A DNA stretch of 21,645 nucleotides from an uncultured Methanomassiliicoccales archaeon (GCA_934702355.1 CAKUXX010000017.1:1-21645), one strand, 5' to 3'. Numbered from the stretch's first letter, positions 1 through 7,675 are shown. Numbers and translations are program-made. Notes: generated by a model not told the origin, from the sequence alone.

Positions 1-729
1 TCATTTATACATATTGTTGATTATGCTGAAAAGGCCATAACAGTTACCGGACCGGCTCCCTCCAGTGCTGTCTATAAGGTATTCTCTGGAAGCAGCAGTT
101 ACTTCAACATAGTTCCTACAAATGGATCGCTTTATGTTCCCAGCGGAGGCAGCATCTCATTTACAATCGAACCTACTGAGAATTACACCATCATTGGTGA
201 TCTTGTAGTTAAGATTTTTAACAATCTTAATAATCCCATTGAATTGTCATATACCGTAAATGATGGCGTATATACAGTATCCGATGTAAGATCAAATGTA
301 TATGTTTATGTTACGAATATTCAGGAATCCATTCCACTCGTATCATATTCTGTATCGAACAATCTGTATGGGGTAAATCTGTCAAATGTGATGACGGAGA
401 TCAGTAACGGATCTGCATTCACAACCACAGTGATTCCTTATGCCGGTTATACAGTGTCGAGTGTCTTCGTCACAATGGGCGGAGTATCTATAGACGCCTA
501 CAATGCGGAAACCGGAAAGATCGAGATCGCAAATGTCACAGGCGACGTGGTCATCACAGCCACTGCAGTCTGTCCAGACAGCGACGAACCCTACTACCCC
601 CCGACAACCGTCGTGGACAATTCCTCCAAGGACGATGACAAGACAACAGTCATAATCGCCTGCGCAGCCGCAGCGGCCGCCGCAGCCCTTGCGATGCTGT
701 TCTTCCTCGTCGATTCCAGGAGACCCTGA
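1..729 (+). CDS. C-terminal part of a membrane-anchored surface protein with beta-repeat domains (5' truncated)
   Basis: The frame is open from the first base of the window, so this is the C-terminal 242 residues of a longer protein; the TTG at 244 is internal and not a start. Two related segments of about 80 residues are visible, roughly residues 22-105 and 117-195. Each ends in alternating beta-strand-like sequence with motifs such as IPYAGYTV and IEIANVTGDVVITATAV, which resemble InlB-type or Ig-like surface repeats. A Pro/Asp/Lys-rich linker leads to one hydrophobic helix (IIACAAAAAAAALAMLFFLV) followed by a short charged tail (DSRRP). That arrangement implies a C-terminal membrane anchor with the repeats outside the cell. 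The first 500 bases are much more AT-rich than the anchor region and the neighbouring genes. Adhesion or cell-envelope function is inference; no catalytic motif is visible. Confidence 0.8.
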   Translation, partial: SFIHIVDYAEKAITVTGPAPSSAVYKVFSGSSSYFNIVPTNGSLYVPSGGSISFTIEPTENYTIIGDLVVKIFNNLNNPIELSYTVNDGVYTVSDVRSNVYVYVTNIQESIPLVSYSVSNNLYGVNLSNVMTEISNGSAFTTTVIPYAGYTVSSVFVTMGGVSIDAYNAETGKIEIANVTGDVVITATAVCPDSDEPYYPPTTVVDNSSKDDDKTTVIIACAAAAAAAALAMLFFLVDSRRP

Positions 730-761
730 TAACGAAGTCTGAGGACAAACCTTGAAACAAA

Positions 762-809
762 GTGACACCGCATCCGTCTCGGATATCATCCGAACAGATG
801 CAGTGTCAC
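762..809. terminator. Long bidirectional hairpin terminator between convergent genes
   Basis: Outer arms 762-774 and 797-809 pair over 13 positions with a single C-A mismatch. Inside them TCGGAT (779-784) pairs perfectly with ATCCGA (788-793) around an ATC loop. A pyrimidine-rich stretch follows on the + strand (ACCTTTCCCTTTTC), and T-rich sequence follows on the - strand. It sits between the stops of the surface-protein gene and the convergent ATPase gene, so it probably ends both transcripts. Confidence 0.7.
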
Positions 810-862
810 ACCTTTCCCTTTTCACGATCTTCCGTGTTCCGAGGGCACAGGATTCAGTATGA

Positions 863-2500
863 TCAGACGTCGATCGTTTCGAGGACGACTCTGGGGATCT
901 TCCCGCAGAACGCAACGCCCGCGAGGATGACCTTGCCGTTCATCCCGTGGAAGTACCTCCTGTCATGTATCTGCCTGATGGCCGCTTGGGCCTCATCATC
1001 GAGTTTCCTCTCAGAATCGACCTTTTTGAGCTCCATTATGATTGGAATCGTCCCTTCGTGTTTGGGCCTCAATATGATGTCGACCCTACCGTTCCCGCGT
1101 TCGGACTCGGTGGAAACATCGTATGACGGCAGCATCCCGTACATCGCGGTCATCATCATGACCTCGTAGTGAAGCTCCGTTGTGAGATTCAGGTAACTTC
1201 CTGCCATGAGGATGTTCTGGAGTTCGGAGGTCATCTTCCCAGCATCACAATCGAGTATCGCGCGGTTGAATGATGCGAAAGCCCTGTCGTCGATGGGACA
1301 CATCTCCCCGATCATGCGTGCGACGGCGCTCAGGACCTCCCTGTTGGGCACAGAAACGGAATACATGTCCCCGTCCCCGGGAACCGCCTTCAGATATCCC
1401 GACATGACCATGAGGCTGTAGAGCGCCTCCGCAGAGGTTCCGAGATCGGAGTATGTGGGGGACGTATCCAATTTCGTACTCACCGATCCTCCCGTGGTGA
1501 TGGACATGACCTCTGGGAAGTTGTCCGTGTCGACCCTCTCCAGAAGCCATCTGATGATATTGTCCCTGCCGGTGTTCACCCAGTAGGGGCCGAGGGCGAA
1601 TCCCTTGGATACATAGTTCATGATGCTGAAGGGGTTGTAGACTTCCGCATCCCCGAACCGATAGCCGTCATACCATTCCCTGGCCTCGTCGAACTTCTCC
1701 GGATGGCCGTAGTACGACAGCAGTTCCTTCACCTCGGGCTCCGTGAAACCGAACCTTTCGTCGCTTCCGTCGGAGAAGATGTTGTTCACGCTCAGGTTGT
1801 TGAGGCCCGAGAATATGCTCTCGCTCGCGATCTGCATCACACCCGTCACGTAGGCCATCTTGAGATAGGCATTCCCTTTCAGTATGGCGGAGAGGAAGGA
1901 GCCGAGCATGTCCATTATTATCGGACGGTGGGATCCGTCTCCGAATATATCCGATACCGCGCGGTCGTATTCGTCGATGAGGACGATGACCCTATCTCCG
2001 TGATGGGCCTTTAGCATCCGGCACAGTTCGGGTATGGAGTATATCAGATTGTCATGGGGGATCACGCCTGTGAGCACATCCCTGAAATCGCTCTTCTCGA
2101 ATTCGTCCAGGGCATCCGAATCGAGCAGGTACTTATGGGCCCTGTAAGCACTCTTTATGGCGTGTCTCAGATGTCCTTCGAAGGATTGGACATCGTCCGA
2201 TTTGGAGTCCTTGAGATCGAGATAGATAACCGGGAACGCGTTCTTGTACGAATCGTACTCCGGATGTTCCGAGATGGCTAGCCCGTCGAACCATGTGTTG
2301 CCCCTGTACTGTATGTTGAAGAAGGCATCGAGCATCGAGATGTTGGTGGATTTGCCGAATCTGCGCGGACGTATGAAAAGATAGACACCGTTCCCGTCAA
2401 GGTCCAGGAGGTCCTTGATCAGCAGGGTCTTATCCACATAATACAGGTTCTCGTCACGCAGAACCCCGAATGGCAGACCTCCGATGTTTATCTTCTTCAT
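863..2500 (-). CDS. AAA-ATPase-like protein with C-terminal PD-(D/E)XK nuclease domain
   Basis: This 545-residue protein matches the family that couples an AAA-ATPase-like domain (PF09820) to a PD-(D/E)XK domain (DUF1703/PDDEXK_9). Visible motifs are YYVDKT (20-25), the family-type P-loop RPRRFGKS (44-51), a Walker B VIVLIDEYD (171-179), a sensor-like AYVTGV segment, and near the C-terminus D474 with E490-L-K492, which fits a PD-(D/E)XK core. ATP-dependent nuclease activity follows from the family; the biological role of these common archaeal and gut-bacterial genes is not settled. The ATG at 2500 is chosen because MKKINIGGLPFGVLR is the usual family N-terminus and AGGAG lies just upstream; an in-frame ATG at 2539 would add 13 atypical residues. 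The gene stands alone, divergent from PaaK-1, and may be accessory. Confidence 0.88.
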   Translation of the reverse strand: MKKINIGGLPFGVLRDENLYYVDKTLLIKDLLDLDGNGVYLFIRPRRFGKSTNISMLDAFFNIQYRGNTWFDGLAISEHPEYDSYKNAFPVIYLDLKDSKSDDVQSFEGHLRHAIKSAYRAHKYLLDSDALDEFEKSDFRDVLTGVIPHDNLIYSIPELCRMLKAHHGDRVIVLIDEYDRAVSDIFGDGSHRPIIMDMLGSFLSAILKGNAYLKMAYVTGVMQIASESIFSGLNNLSVNNIFSDGSDERFGFTEPEVKELLSYYGHPEKFDEAREWYDGYRFGDAEVYNPFSIMNYVSKGFALGPYWVNTGRDNIIRWLLERVDTDNFPEVMSITTGGSVSTKLDTSPTYSDLGTSAEALYSLMVMSGYLKAVPGDGDMYSVSVPNREVLSAVARMIGEMCPIDDRAFASFNRAILDCDAGKMTSELQNILMAGSYLNLTTELHYEVMMMTAMYGMLPSYDVSTESERGNGRVDIILRPKHEGTIPIIMELKKVDSERKLDDEAQAAIRQIHDRRYFHGMNGKVILAGVAFCGKIPRVVLETIDV

Positions 2501-2590
2501 GTCTCCTAATCTGCCCCTATGATAATAATCCACTGTCATCCAGATCCGTTGCCTTGCATCGGCGGCGTGCCATGATCTTGTTTTCCATTC

Positions 2591-2600
2591 TATTTATACA
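2591..2600. promoter_or_regulatory. Shared divergent TATA element
   Basis: TATTTATACA reads as a TATA box on the + strand, about 26 nt before a predicted start near 2621 for PaaK-1. On the - strand it reads TGTATAAATA, suitably placed for the AAA/PD-(D/E)XK gene. One near-symmetric element may therefore serve both genes. Confidence 0.5.
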
Positions 2601-2639
2601 AGGAATCCATAGTCCCGCGCATAGCCGAAGGGGAATGAC

Positions 2640-3938
2640 ATGTTCTGGAACCCGAAGATCGAATGCATGCCCAAGGAGGACCTGAAGGCCCTCCAGTACC
2701 GCGAGCTGAAGCAGCTCGTCAACAACCTATACTCATTCAACAGATTCTATCACGACAGGATGGTGGAGAACAAGGTCCATCCCGACGATATCACATGCCT
2801 GACGGACATCCAGAAGCTCCCGTTCATGTACAAGCAGGACCTGAGGGACAACTACCCAACCAAGATGTTCACCGTCCCCAACAACGAGGTCGTCAGGTAC
2901 CACGTGTCCTCGGGTACCACGGGAAAGCCCACCCTCGTCGGGTACACCCAGAACGACCTGGAGTACTGGACCGAGGCACTGGCAAGGTCCTTCACTTCTA
3001 TCGGCATCGGTCCCGATGACACCATGCAGATCTCCTACGGTTACGGACTCTTCACCGGAGGTCTCGGCGCCCACTACGGCGCCGAGCGCGTAGGTGCATC
3101 CGTTCTCCCTGCAGGAACAGGCAACACCGAGAGGCAGATCGAGCTCATCCAGGATCTGGGTGTCACGGTCATCGCATGCACCCCTTCGTACCTCGTCCAT
3201 TTGAGCGATGTCGCCAAGAAGATGGGCATCGACTTCAGGAGGGACACCAAGCTCAGAAAGGCCGTCCTCGGAGCGGAGCCCTGGTCCGAGAGCCTGAGGC
3301 AGAGGATCGAAGAGGCCACCGGAGTCAAAGCGTACGACATCTACGGCACATCCGAGCAGGCCGGCCCCATGTTCACCGAGTGCGAGGAGCGCAACGGTAT
3401 CCACATCGCCGGCGACATCATGTACGTGGAGATCATCGACCCCGATTCCGGAGAGGTCCTCGAGGAAGGGGAGAAGGGAGAGATGGTCGTCACCATGCTG
3501 AAGAAGGAGGCCATGCCCATAATCCGCTACAGGATGAGGGACCTCACCATGATCCTCGAGGGCGACTGCCCCTGCGGAAGGACTTCCCCCAGGATCGCAA
3601 GGATCTCCGGAAGGTCTGATGACATGCTCATCGTCCGTGGTATCAACGTGTTCCCGTCTCAGATCGAGTACACACTCATGCAGATTCCCGAGGTCGGGGA
3701 CCAGTACATGATCCATGTCTCCAGAGACGGAGCACTGGACCAGATGACCATCCAGGTCGAGATCAAGCCCGAAGCCTTCACAGACAAGCTGGAGGACATG
3801 GTCGCCCTCCGCGCAAGGATTGAATCGATTATGAAGAAGTATCTCAACATCGCCGTCAAGATCGAGCTGAAGGCCCCCGGAGAGCTTCCTAGGTTCGAAG
3901 GCAAGGCCAAGAGGGTCGTGGACACAAGAGTGATCTGA
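2640..3938 (+). CDS. paaK: Phenylacetate-CoA ligase family protein (PaaK-type aryl-CoA ligase), copy 1
   Basis: This 432-residue enzyme of the ANL adenylating superfamily has the usual PaaK length. It would activate an aryl acid such as phenylacetate or indoleacetate with ATP and join it to CoA in the cytoplasm. Visible motifs are the P-loop SSGTTGKP (90-97), YGTSEQAGP (235-243), a Cys pair in CPCGRTSPRI (310-319), GRSDDMLIVRGINVFPSQIE (324-343), and the C-terminal catalytic Lys in RFEGKAKRV (about 418-426). The ATG at 2640 has GGGG upstream and a short predicted leader. The stop overlaps the next start by one base (TGATG), so it is co-transcribed with the flavin reductase-like gene. About three in five residues match PaaK-2 at 7745 by eye. 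In archaea such ligases often accompany 2-ketoacid:ferredoxin oxidoreductases, but none is present here and the exact acid is unknown. Confidence 0.92.
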   Translation: MFWNPKIECMPKEDLKALQYRELKQLVNNLYSFNRFYHDRMVENKVHPDDITCLTDIQKLPFMYKQDLRDNYPTKMFTVPNNEVVRYHVSSGTTGKPTLVGYTQNDLEYWTEALARSFTSIGIGPDDTMQISYGYGLFTGGLGAHYGAERVGASVLPAGTGNTERQIELIQDLGVTVIACTPSYLVHLSDVAKKMGIDFRRDTKLRKAVLGAEPWSESLRQRIEEATGVKAYDIYGTSEQAGPMFTECEERNGIHIAGDIMYVEIIDPDSGEVLEEGEKGEMVVTMLKKEAMPIIRYRMRDLTMILEGDCPCGRTSPRIARISGRSDDMLIVRGINVFPSQIEYTLMQIPEVGDQYMIHVSRDGALDQMTIQVEIKPEAFTDKLEDMVALRARIESIMKKYLNIAVKIELKAPGELPRFEGKAKRVVDTRVI

Positions 3939-4498
3939 TGAAGCAGAGTCTCGGAGCGAAGACATGGGTGTATCCCATGCCCGTGTTCATCATCGGAACC
4001 TACAATGACGATGGTACCCCCAACGCCATGAATGCGGCGTGGGGCGGGATTGCCAATGATAAGATCATATCGATTTGCATCGACAGGTCACACAAGACCG
4101 CCGAGAACCTCGCGAAGAGGAAGGCTTTCACAGTCGGCGTAGCCGACTGTGGGAACATAGCCGCTTGCGATTATGTCGGGATCGTTTCAGGTAACGACGT
4201 TCCGGACAAGGTCGCCAGGGCGGGATTCCACTCCTCAAAATCCGATAAGGTCGACGCCCCCGTGTTCGACGAGCTCAAGATGACACTTGTCTGCAGGATG
4301 ATCAGCTACGACGAGGCATCTGACGAGCTTCTCAAAGGGGAGATCGTGGATATCATCGCCGATGACTCCGTCCTGACTGACGGGAAGATCGACCCCGCAA
4401 AGCTCAGACCGATCACATACGACCCGGTCAACCGCACCTATCTGGGGATCGGTGCGAAGGTCGGTACGGCCTTCTCCGACGGGAAGAAGCTCGTCTGA
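3938..4498 (+). CDS. Flavin reductase-like / flavoredoxin-type FMN-binding protein
   Basis: This 186-residue protein has the features of the flavin reductase-like FMN-binding split-barrel family (PF01613; flavoredoxin in sulfate reducers). The N-terminal strand VYPMPVFIIGTYNDDGTPN, then NAAWGGIANDKIISICIDRSHKTAENLAKRKAFTVGVAD, matches the usual flavin-binding half. Members bind FMN and shuttle electrons or reduce flavins in the cytosol. The ATG overlaps the PaaK-1 stop by one base, so translation is probably coupled. Pairing with an aryl-CoA ligase suggests a redox step around aryl-acid metabolism, but this is inference. A GC-rich hairpin lies just after the stop. Confidence 0.85.
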   Translation: MKQSLGAKTWVYPMPVFIIGTYNDDGTPNAMNAAWGGIANDKIISICIDRSHKTAENLAKRKAFTVGVADCGNIAACDYVGIVSGNDVPDKVARAGFHSSKSDKVDAPVFDELKMTLVCRMISYDEASDELLKGEIVDIIADDSVLTDGKIDPAKLRPITYDPVNRTYLGIGAKVGTAFSDGKKLV

Positions 4499-4545
4499 TA
4501 TCAGACATAAAGAAATCAGATTCCAAAGAAACGTCTTACCAAACC

Positions 4546-4568
4546 ATCCGGGCCCGCAGGGCCCGGGT
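4546..4568 (+). terminator. GC-only hairpin after the paaK-flavin reductase operon
   Basis: CCGGGCCC (4548-4555) pairs perfectly with GGGCCCGG (4559-4566) around a GCA loop, and one A-T and one wobble pair extend the stem. It lies 50 nt after the operon stop and just before the next TATA box. No T-run follows, so intrinsic termination is uncertain; a boundary or protein-binding role is possible. Confidence 0.45.
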
Positions 4569-4577
4569 CCGCTCAAC

Positions 4578-4586
4578 GATATATAC
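4578..4586 (+). promoter_or_regulatory. TATA box of the ACT-aSelBL operon
   Basis: GATATATAC is centred at 4582, which predicts a transcript start near 4608 and a leader of about 47 nt before the ATG at 4655. A perfect hairpin lies at the very start of that leader. Confidence 0.6.
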
Positions 4587-4612
4587 GCAACAAGTCGATG
4601 ACGGACCATTGA

Positions 4613-4629
4613 GAGGCACGGAGTGCCTC
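4613..4629 (+). promoter_or_regulatory. 5'-terminal hairpin or operator of the ACT gene
   Basis: GAGGCAC (4613-4619) and GTGCCTC (4623-4629) form a perfect 7-bp stem with a GGA loop. It begins about 5 nt after the predicted transcription start. It could be an RNA hairpin or a DNA operator placed where a repressor would block initiation. Confidence 0.45.
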
Positions 4630-4654
4630 GGAGAACAACGCACAAGGTGATCCG

Positions 4655-5080
4655 ATGGATGACAACATAATCACGCAGCTTTCCATATTCGTCAACAACG
4701 AACCCGGCCGTCTGGCCTACATCGCATCCATACTGAAGGAATGCGAGATCAACATGCTCGCCTTCAACCTCGCCGAATCCACGGAGTTCGGTATTTTGAG
4801 GGCTATAGTCGAAGACCCCGACAGGGCCTACGACTGCCTCAAGGGCAAGGGCATCATCGTCAAGAAGACAGATGTCATCGGCATCCTCATCCAGGACGCC
4901 CCCGGCTCCCTCCTGGATGCCGCAGGCATCCTGGGAAGGGCCGGCATCAACATAGAGTACGGCTACGCATACACAGGCCGCAAATCCGCAGCGTTCTTCG
5001 TGAGGGTCGACGACCCCAAGAAGGCAGTGGACGTGCTCGGCAAGGCAGGCGTCGGACTCATCCGCGATTCGGAGATCTGA
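4655..5080 (+). CDS. Tandem ACT domain protein (COG4747 type)
   Basis: This 141-residue protein is made of two ACT folds, roughly residues 6-70 and 72-138. Each starts with a strand followed by the ligand-loop signature: NEPGRLAYIASIL (15-27) and DAPGSLLDAAGIL (about 81-93). ACT domains bind small ligands, usually amino acids. Stand-alone double-ACT proteins of this kind often sit beside phenylacetate-CoA ligase genes, which fits the PaaK genes on both sides. No catalytic domain is present, so a ligand-sensing or partner-regulating role is inferred. The ATG has AAGGTGATC upstream. The stop is 5 nt before the aSelBL start, so the two form one operon with a structured leader. Confidence 0.88.
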   Translation: MDDNIITQLSIFVNNEPGRLAYIASILKECEINMLAFNLAESTEFGILRAIVEDPDRAYDCLKGKGIIVKKTDVIGILIQDAPGSLLDAAGILGRAGINIEYGYAYTGRKSAAFFVRVDDPKKAVDVLGKAGVGLIRDSEI

Positions 5081-5085
5081 TAACG

Positions 5086-6048
5086 ATGGGAAACCTAAAT
5101 ATCGCAGTACTCGGCGCGAAGGATTTCGCCGGAACAATCGGCAAAAAGGGAACCGTCACCGACATGACCTTCTACGACCACAAGTCCGGAACCGATTCGT
5201 TCACACTGATCGAGCCTTCGAAGTATCCCGAGAAGCTCTCGTCGCTGTTCTACTCAGTGGCGATGTCCGAGTTCGCCATTCTCGTGGTGGACAAGATCGA
5301 TTCGTTCCTCGGCGAGACCATCGTCATGACCGATGCCCTGGGCATCGACAAGGGATGGATCATCCTCCGCAACTACATCCAGCCGGAGCAGCTCAAGCCC
5401 CTCCTGGCCGGAACGGCCCTGGAGGGATACGAGTACAGGGAGGACGACCCCATCAAGCTGAGGGAGGAGCTCATCGCCATGGCCAAGGCCGAGGGCAGGA
5501 AGGCCGGGGACGGAACATGCGGCTCCTGTCCCGTGGACAGCCACTTCAATGTCAAAGGAGTGGGAACCGTCATCCTCGGTTCCGTCATCGACGGCCACTT
5601 CAGGAAGCACGACAAGATGACCGTCTTCCCCACGAAGAAGGAGGTCATTCTCAAATCCATCCAGAAGCACGATCTGGATGCCGACGATGCAGTGAAGGGC
5701 GACCACGTGGGTCTCGCCCTCCGCGGAATCGAATCCGACGAGCTGGACAGAGGCTATGTCGTGACCACCGACCCGTCAGTGAAGATGTCCAGGTCCGTCC
5801 AGGGCAAGGTCAATCTTGTCAAGTACTGGCCTTCCGCTCTGAAGGAGGGAATGGTCCTTCATATCGGCCACTGGATGCAGATGGTCCCGTGCAGGGTCAC
5901 GGCAGTGGACAACGGCGATGATTTCAGAACTGCCGACGTCACATTCGAGTTGGAATCCGACATGATCCACAAGCCCGGCGACCGCGCCATCATCATGTAT
6001 CTAGAAGGCGGGAAGCTCAGGGTGGCTGGATCGGTCATCCTTCCCTAA
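5086..6048 (+). CDS. Archaeal SelB-like elongation factor paralogue (aSelBL) with degenerate GTPase domain
   Basis: This 320-residue protein aligns with SelB/EF-Tu in domain order. A short G-like domain (1-145) is followed by a beta-barrel domain 2 (about 155-235, with VKGVGTVILGSVIDG and KSIQKHDLDADDAVKGDHVG) and a barrel domain 3 (about 235-320). The canonical P-loop GHVDHGKT is replaced by GAKDFAGT (10-17), DxxG by IEPSKYP, and NKxD by a LRNYIQ segment, so GTP binding looks lost. The C-terminal SECIS-binding extension of true SelB is absent. This matches the described aSelBL family, whose members keep tRNA- and ribosome-facing surfaces but have disrupted GTPase motifs; a role with pyrrolysyl-tRNA was proposed but is unproven. 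CGSC (145-148) could bind metal. The ATG at 5086 follows the ACT stop by 5 nt. Confidence 0.85.
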   Translation: MGNLNIAVLGAKDFAGTIGKKGTVTDMTFYDHKSGTDSFTLIEPSKYPEKLSSLFYSVAMSEFAILVVDKIDSFLGETIVMTDALGIDKGWIILRNYIQPEQLKPLLAGTALEGYEYREDDPIKLREELIAMAKAEGRKAGDGTCGSCPVDSHFNVKGVGTVILGSVIDGHFRKHDKMTVFPTKKEVILKSIQKHDLDADDAVKGDHVGLALRGIESDELDRGYVVTTDPSVKMSRSVQGKVNLVKYWPSALKEGMVLHIGHWMQMVPCRVTAVDNGDDFRTADVTFELESDMIHKPGDRAIIMYLEGGKLRVAGSVILP

Positions 6049-6058
6049 ACAACATTTA

Positions 6059-6076
6059 CCCCGGAGGGATCCGGGG
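6059..6076. terminator. Hairpin between convergent aSelBL and small membrane protein genes
   Basis: CCCCGGA (6059-6065) pairs perfectly with TCCGGGG (6070-6076) around GGGA. It lies in the 30 nt separating the two convergent stops, so a shared terminator is likely. Confidence 0.5.
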
Positions 6077-6078
6077 GT

Positions 6079-6327
6079 TCACTCCATCTTCTTGCGGAGT
6101 TCCTCAAACCTCTCCGCGTTCGTGGGCCTGGTGTACACGAGGGCGAATATCAGGAGGAAGAGTATCAGCCCGGACGAGAGCATGCTCATCCCGGCGAGCC
6201 ACATCACGTTCTCGGGGTCGTCTATGTACCCCATGATGCAGAACAGCAGCATTCCCATGATCATCGCGGTCACGACGATGGCCATGATGGCCATGGTCTT
6301 CGGTTTCATGGAGGATACATCCATCAT
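6079..6327 (-). CDS. Small two-helix membrane protein of unknown function
   Basis: From the ATG at 6327 this is an 82-residue protein; an ATG at 6360 would give 93. Two hydrophobic helices are visible, TMAIMAIVVTAMIMGMLLFC and WLAGMSMLSSGLILFLLIFA, joined by a short acidic loop (YIDDPEN). A charged C-terminal tail ends in ERFEELRKKME. I do not recognise the family. The later start is preferred because the TATA-like CTTTTATGA at 6358-6366 would place transcription near 6336, downstream of the earlier ATG. It diverges from the AAA_14/DUF4143 gene, and the two promoters form an inverted repeat, so co-regulation is possible. Confidence 0.6.
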   Translation of the reverse strand: MMDVSSMKPKTMAIMAIVVTAMIMGMLLFCIMGYIDDPENVMWLAGMSMLSSGLILFLLIFALVYTRPTNAERFEELRKKME

Positions 6328-6357
6328 GATGTATTTGATGGTTGCATCATCGGTTAT

Positions 6358-6396
6358 CATAAAAGTTTTTGTAAATTCTGCACAAAACTTTTATTT
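6358..6396. promoter_or_regulatory. Divergent promoters arranged as an inverted repeat
   Basis: On the + strand CAAAACTTTTATTT (6383-6396) puts a TATA-like CTTTTATTT 26 nt before the ATG at 6418, implying a leaderless mRNA. On the - strand the mirror copy CAAAAACTTTTATGA (6372-6358) faces the small membrane protein gene. The arms differ by one inserted base and are separated by about 10 nt. Confidence 0.5.
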
Positions 6397-6417
6397 CTAT
6401 AATAGTTTCTGACAATT

Positions 6418-7611
6418 ATGACAGAAATTCAAAGGACAGTCTATCTGGACAGGCTCGAATCCGGAAGGGACCGCACCGACGTGGTGAAGGTCATAACCGG
6501 GATGAGAAGGTCGGGAAAGACGGTCCTGATGCGTCAGTTCATGCAGAGGATCATCGATTCCGGTGTTCCGAAGGAGAATGTCGTCTACATGAATTTCGAG
6601 TCACGCGAGTGGAAGGACATAACCGACTACGATGATCTGCTCGACGAGATCTTCTCCAGGAAGGTCCAAGGCAGGATGTACGTCTTCCTGGACGAGGTTC
6701 AAAGGGTCGGTTCATGGGAGAAGGCCGTGAACTCCCTGCAGGTGGATGCCGATGCCGACATCTACATCACGGGGTCCAATGCCTTCCTTCTGTCATCAGA
6801 GCTTTCAACGTTCATCTCGGGAAGGTATGTGGAGCTGAAGATGCTGCCGCTGTCCTTCTCGGAGTTCCTGGAGCTGCATCCCGGTGACAGGGAGAGGAGG
6901 TTCAGGCAGTATCTCCGCACAGGGTCCCTCCCGATCGTCGATCCCGATGGTGACGAGGCTTTCGAGCAGGACCTCCTCATCGGGGTTTTCAACACTGTTC
7001 TCATGAAGGACTTCCTCGGACACGAGAGATCGTCCAACGTACCCATCCTGAAGGCGGTATCCGAATTCCTTTACTCCGAGATAGGCAACAACACCAGCTG
7101 CAACTCCATATCCGAATCGCTCAAGGAGAACAACAGACAGGTCCGCAGGTACATAGACGCTCTGAGGAACGCCTTCCTGATCTACAAGGCGGAAAGGTAC
7201 GACATCAGGGGGAAGAAGCTACTGGACACCCTTGGGAAATACTACGTCTCGGACACAGGCATGAGGAACGCGGTGCTCGGCATCTCATCGAGAGAGGACG
7301 ACAGCCGTCTTGTGGAGAACGTCGTCTATCTGGAGCTTATCCGCAGAGGCTACGAGGTCTCAGTGGGAAAGTACGGCGACACGGAGGTGGATTTCACCGC
7401 CCGCAGGGGGAACGACATCGAATACTACCAGGTCACCCTCTCCATGATGGCCGAGACGACCTACGACAGAGAGGTGAGACCGTTCAGGATGATCAAGGAC
7501 AACTACCGCAAGACGATCCTGTCCCTTGACAGTTTCCCGCTGGAGATCTCGGACGGCATCAGACATTACAACGTCATCGATTGGCTGCTCGGAACCGAGG
7601 ATAGGATCTGA
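6418..7611 (+). CDS. AAA_14/DUF4143 family ATPase
   Basis: This 397-residue protein has the standard architecture and length of the AAA_14 (PF13173) plus DUF4143 (PF13635) family. Walker A is GMRRSGKT (28-35), Walker B is YVFLDEVQ (88-95), and a sensor ITGSNAFLLSSEL (117-129) is followed by the family-typical ISGRYVELKMLPLSFSEF (133-150). The C-terminal half carries YYVSDTGMRNAVLG, RLVENVVYLELIRRGYEVS, and EVDFTA with YYQVT, a divergent PD-(D/E)XK-like core. Members are abundant in archaea and gut bacteria; ATP binding is firm, but substrate and purpose are unknown. No Shine-Dalgarno is present, and the TATA box lies 26 nt upstream of the ATG, so the mRNA is probably leaderless. A TTTCTG/CAGAAA dyad (6406-6427) spans the start codon. 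Confidence 0.9.
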   Translation: MTEIQRTVYLDRLESGRDRTDVVKVITGMRRSGKTVLMRQFMQRIIDSGVPKENVVYMNFESREWKDITDYDDLLDEIFSRKVQGRMYVFLDEVQRVGSWEKAVNSLQVDADADIYITGSNAFLLSSELSTFISGRYVELKMLPLSFSEFLELHPGDRERRFRQYLRTGSLPIVDPDGDEAFEQDLLIGVFNTVLMKDFLGHERSSNVPILKAVSEFLYSEIGNNTSCNSISESLKENNRQVRRYIDALRNAFLIYKAERYDIRGKKLLDTLGKYYVSDTGMRNAVLGISSREDDSRLVENVVYLELIRRGYEVSVGKYGDTEVDFTARRGNDIEYYQVTLSMMAETTYDREVRPFRMIKDNYRKTILSLDSFPLEISDGIRHYNVIDWLLGTEDRI

Positions 7612-7613
7612 TT

Positions 7614-7640
7614 CCGATATCGGCAACGACCAGATGTTGC
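7614..7640 (+). other. Palindrome and small hairpin after the AAA_14 gene
   Basis: The 10-bp palindrome CCGATATCGG (7614-7623) directly follows the stop, and GCAAC (7623-7627) can pair with GTTGC (7636-7640). No T-run follows. It may help end the transcript before the PaaK-2 promoter; the support is weak. Confidence 0.3.
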
Positions 7641-7675
7641 GTAATCATCGCGAACTCCGTTCCCGTCTAGGTGAG

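Noticed and set aside
2733..3965. 410-codon frame on the - strand opposite PaaK-1
   Set aside because: It lies fully antisense to a well-conserved ligase; composition is that of a shadow frame and no start signals are present.
4235..5137. 300-codon - strand frame across the flavin reductase and ACT genes
   Set aside because: It spans two real genes and the promoter between them; the low-complexity sequence has no recognisable domain.
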